A stretch of 64,000 bases of DNA from NCBI RefSeq assembly GCF_900129565.1, contig NZ_FQWD01000002.1, positions 372,001 to 436,000 of the forward strand, written 5' to 3'. Shown here one piece after another: positions 63,212 to 64,000 of the stretch. The stretch's first letter is position 1; every line of letters begins with the position of its first letter. The notes beneath the pieces are model-generated. The model worked only from the letters and a program-made list of their open reading frames with translations, was not told the origin of the DNA and did not search any database. The translations under genes were made by a program, and so were the position numbers. This DNA comes from Marisediminitalea aggregata (GTDB lineage Bacteria; Pseudomonadota; Gammaproteobacteria; Enterobacterales; Alteromonadaceae).

Positions 63212-63946
63212 TTAGAATAACAGAGGCAACACAACGGCGGTCATCACGCCATTGACACATAGCCCCACGGTTGCGAGTGCCCCCTGAATCTCGCCCATGT
63301 GCAGTGCTTTTGCCGTACCTACAGCATGACAAACTGAGCCCAGAGGAACGCCCTGCGCCTCAGGTAAAGTGACATTGAACACCCTGTAAGTTAACGGCGC
63401 GGCCAAAGCGCCTACGATACCGGTGATAATCACAAACGCGGCAGCTAACGCGGGTATACCGCCAATAATCGCCCCGGTTTCCATAGCAAGCGGGCTGGTA
63501 ATAGACTTCACCAGCATGGTCATTTGAATAGCCAGTGGCGCGTCCATGATATACACCATCAGCCAGGCCAACACGGGTGCAATAACGCCTCCAACGGCAA
63601 CGCTTAACAATAATGGCCAGCCGAGGTGTCGTATACGCTGCCACTGATTAAACAGAGGTACCGCTAAAGCGACTGTTGCAGGCCCAAGCAACCAATGCAG
63701 TAATCCGGCATATTGATGGTATTGCGCCACCGGGGTATCCGTAATGCCAAGCAACACACCCACAGCGATTGCCGTAAGCGTAAGGGGGTGTATTAATGGA
63801 TGATTGTTTAACCGACGAAATACCCATACCGCAAAGCTGTAAAAGACCAGGGTGATACCCAGCCAAGCGGCGCTCTGCCAACTCAGTGTATGATTAACAA
63901 CAGAGAATACTGGTGTCAGCGTTTGTGCTAGAGACGTAACAGCCAT
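63212..63946 (-). CDS. lrgB: LrgB/CidB-family membrane protein
   Basis: A 244-residue integral membrane protein with about six to seven helices, of the LrgB/CidB/YohK family, proposed to modulate murein hydrolase activity or to export metabolites together with LrgA. SITSPLAMETGAIIGGIPALAA and GSVCHAVGTAKALHMGE are family hallmarks. The ATG overlaps the stop of the lrgA fragment (TAATG). Confidence 0.9.
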   Translation of the reverse strand: MAVTSLAQTLTPVFSVVNHTLSWQSAAWLGITLVFYSFAVWVFRRLNNHPLIHPLTLTAIAVGVLLGITDTPVAQYHQYAGLLHWLLGPATVALAVPLFNQWQRIRHLGWPLLLSVAVGGVIAPVLAWLMVYIMDAPLAIQMTMLVKSITSPLAMETGAIIGGIPALAAAFVIITGIVGALAAPLTYRVFNVTLPEAQGVPLGSVCHAVGTAKALHMGEIQGALATVGLCVNGVMTAVVLPLLF

Positions 63947-64000
63947 TAGCGCGAGTCCTGCACTTTACGCTTCAATATTTGCTGCGCAATCCTGGCAGTA
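63946..64000 (-). CDS. C-terminal end of LrgA/CidA-like gene, cut by window edge
   Basis: Only the last 17 codons are visible (TARIAQQILKRKVQDSR), ending in TAA that overlaps the lrgB ATG. A basic tail and this position directly before lrgB are what LrgA would give, but the fragment is too short to prove it. Confidence 0.55.
   Translation of the reverse strand, partial: TARIAQQILKRKVQDSR

Noticed and set aside
1-64000. tRNA, rRNA, CRISPR, transposon or phage genes
   Set aside because: None found: no cloverleaf-like sequence between genes, no regularly spaced repeats, no transposase or integrase frames.

Overview
The window looks like a chromosomal segment of a marine gammaproteobacterium of the order Alteromonadales, most likely Alteromonadaceae. 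This is inferred from gene content and order: ygfB-pepP-ubiH-ubiI opposite 6S RNA, fau-rpiA-serA, pdhR-aceE-aceF-lpd, ampD-ampE, nadC-pilA-pilC-pilD-coaE-zapD-yacG, gcvT-gcvH-gcvP, plus DUF481, DUF2884, SIMPL and HDOD proteins. GC content is near 50 % by eye. No tRNA, rRNA, insertion sequence, prophage or CRISPR array was seen, so this is mostly core genome with a few accessory genes.

Layout. 1-2.3 kb: 3' end of nhaA, a LysR regulator and a divergent small membrane protein. 2.3-8.9 kb: two M1 aminopeptidases (one secreted, one lipoprotein) with a sulfotransferase-like gene and a secreted esterase between them, a peptide and ester scavenging block. 9-11.9 kb: a Cache chemoreceptor, an unrecognised small gene with its own terminator, and a phosphatase-like periplasmic protein. 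12-16.2 kb: acyl-CoA thioesterase, VOC protein, a coupled transglutaminase-like/unknown exported pair, and an orphan histidine kinase. 16.6-18 kb: a secreted GH11 xylanase with two CBM60-like modules. 18-23.7 kb: glycine cleavage operon with a divergent LysR gene.

23.87-24.01 kb holds the most novel item: a 46-residue peptide gene with a strong Shine-Dalgarno, a classical double-glycine leader and a 26-residue core with eight prolines. Facing it are two adjacent M24 Xaa-Pro peptidase genes, one broken by a single in-frame amber codon, which follow the ygfB-pepP-ubiH-ubiI operon. On the other strand lies 6S RNA (about 31.40-31.58 kb), then ribokinase, nucleoside hydrolase, fau, rpiA and serA. 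Relative to the E. coli order, a nucleoside-ribose salvage pair is inserted between 6S RNA and fau.

36-41 kb: tandem DUF481 outer-membrane proteins, an HDOD protein, DUF1289, SIMPL and a MarR-GNAT fusion preceded by a perfect 38-bp palindrome. 41-48.4 kb: pyruvate dehydrogenase operon with PdhR and PdhR-like operators. 48.4-48.97 kb: a gene-free stretch with strong hairpins ending in a bidirectional terminator. 49-58.6 kb: ampD-ampE, a retropepsin-like protease, nadC, pilA-pilC-pilD (no pilB between pilA and pilC), coaE, a YqjD/YqjE/YqjK-like stress operon, zapD, yacG and an aspartoacylase-like gene. 59-64 kb: a soluble BdlA-like two-PAS chemoreceptor, a DUF2884 protein, a PAS protein coupled to a REC-CheC regulator, and lrgB with the very end of lrgA at the window edge.

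Start sites were moved from the longest reading frame where a Shine-Dalgarno sequence or family alignment from memory favoured an internal codon; each entry says so. Everything was done by eye, without database searches.
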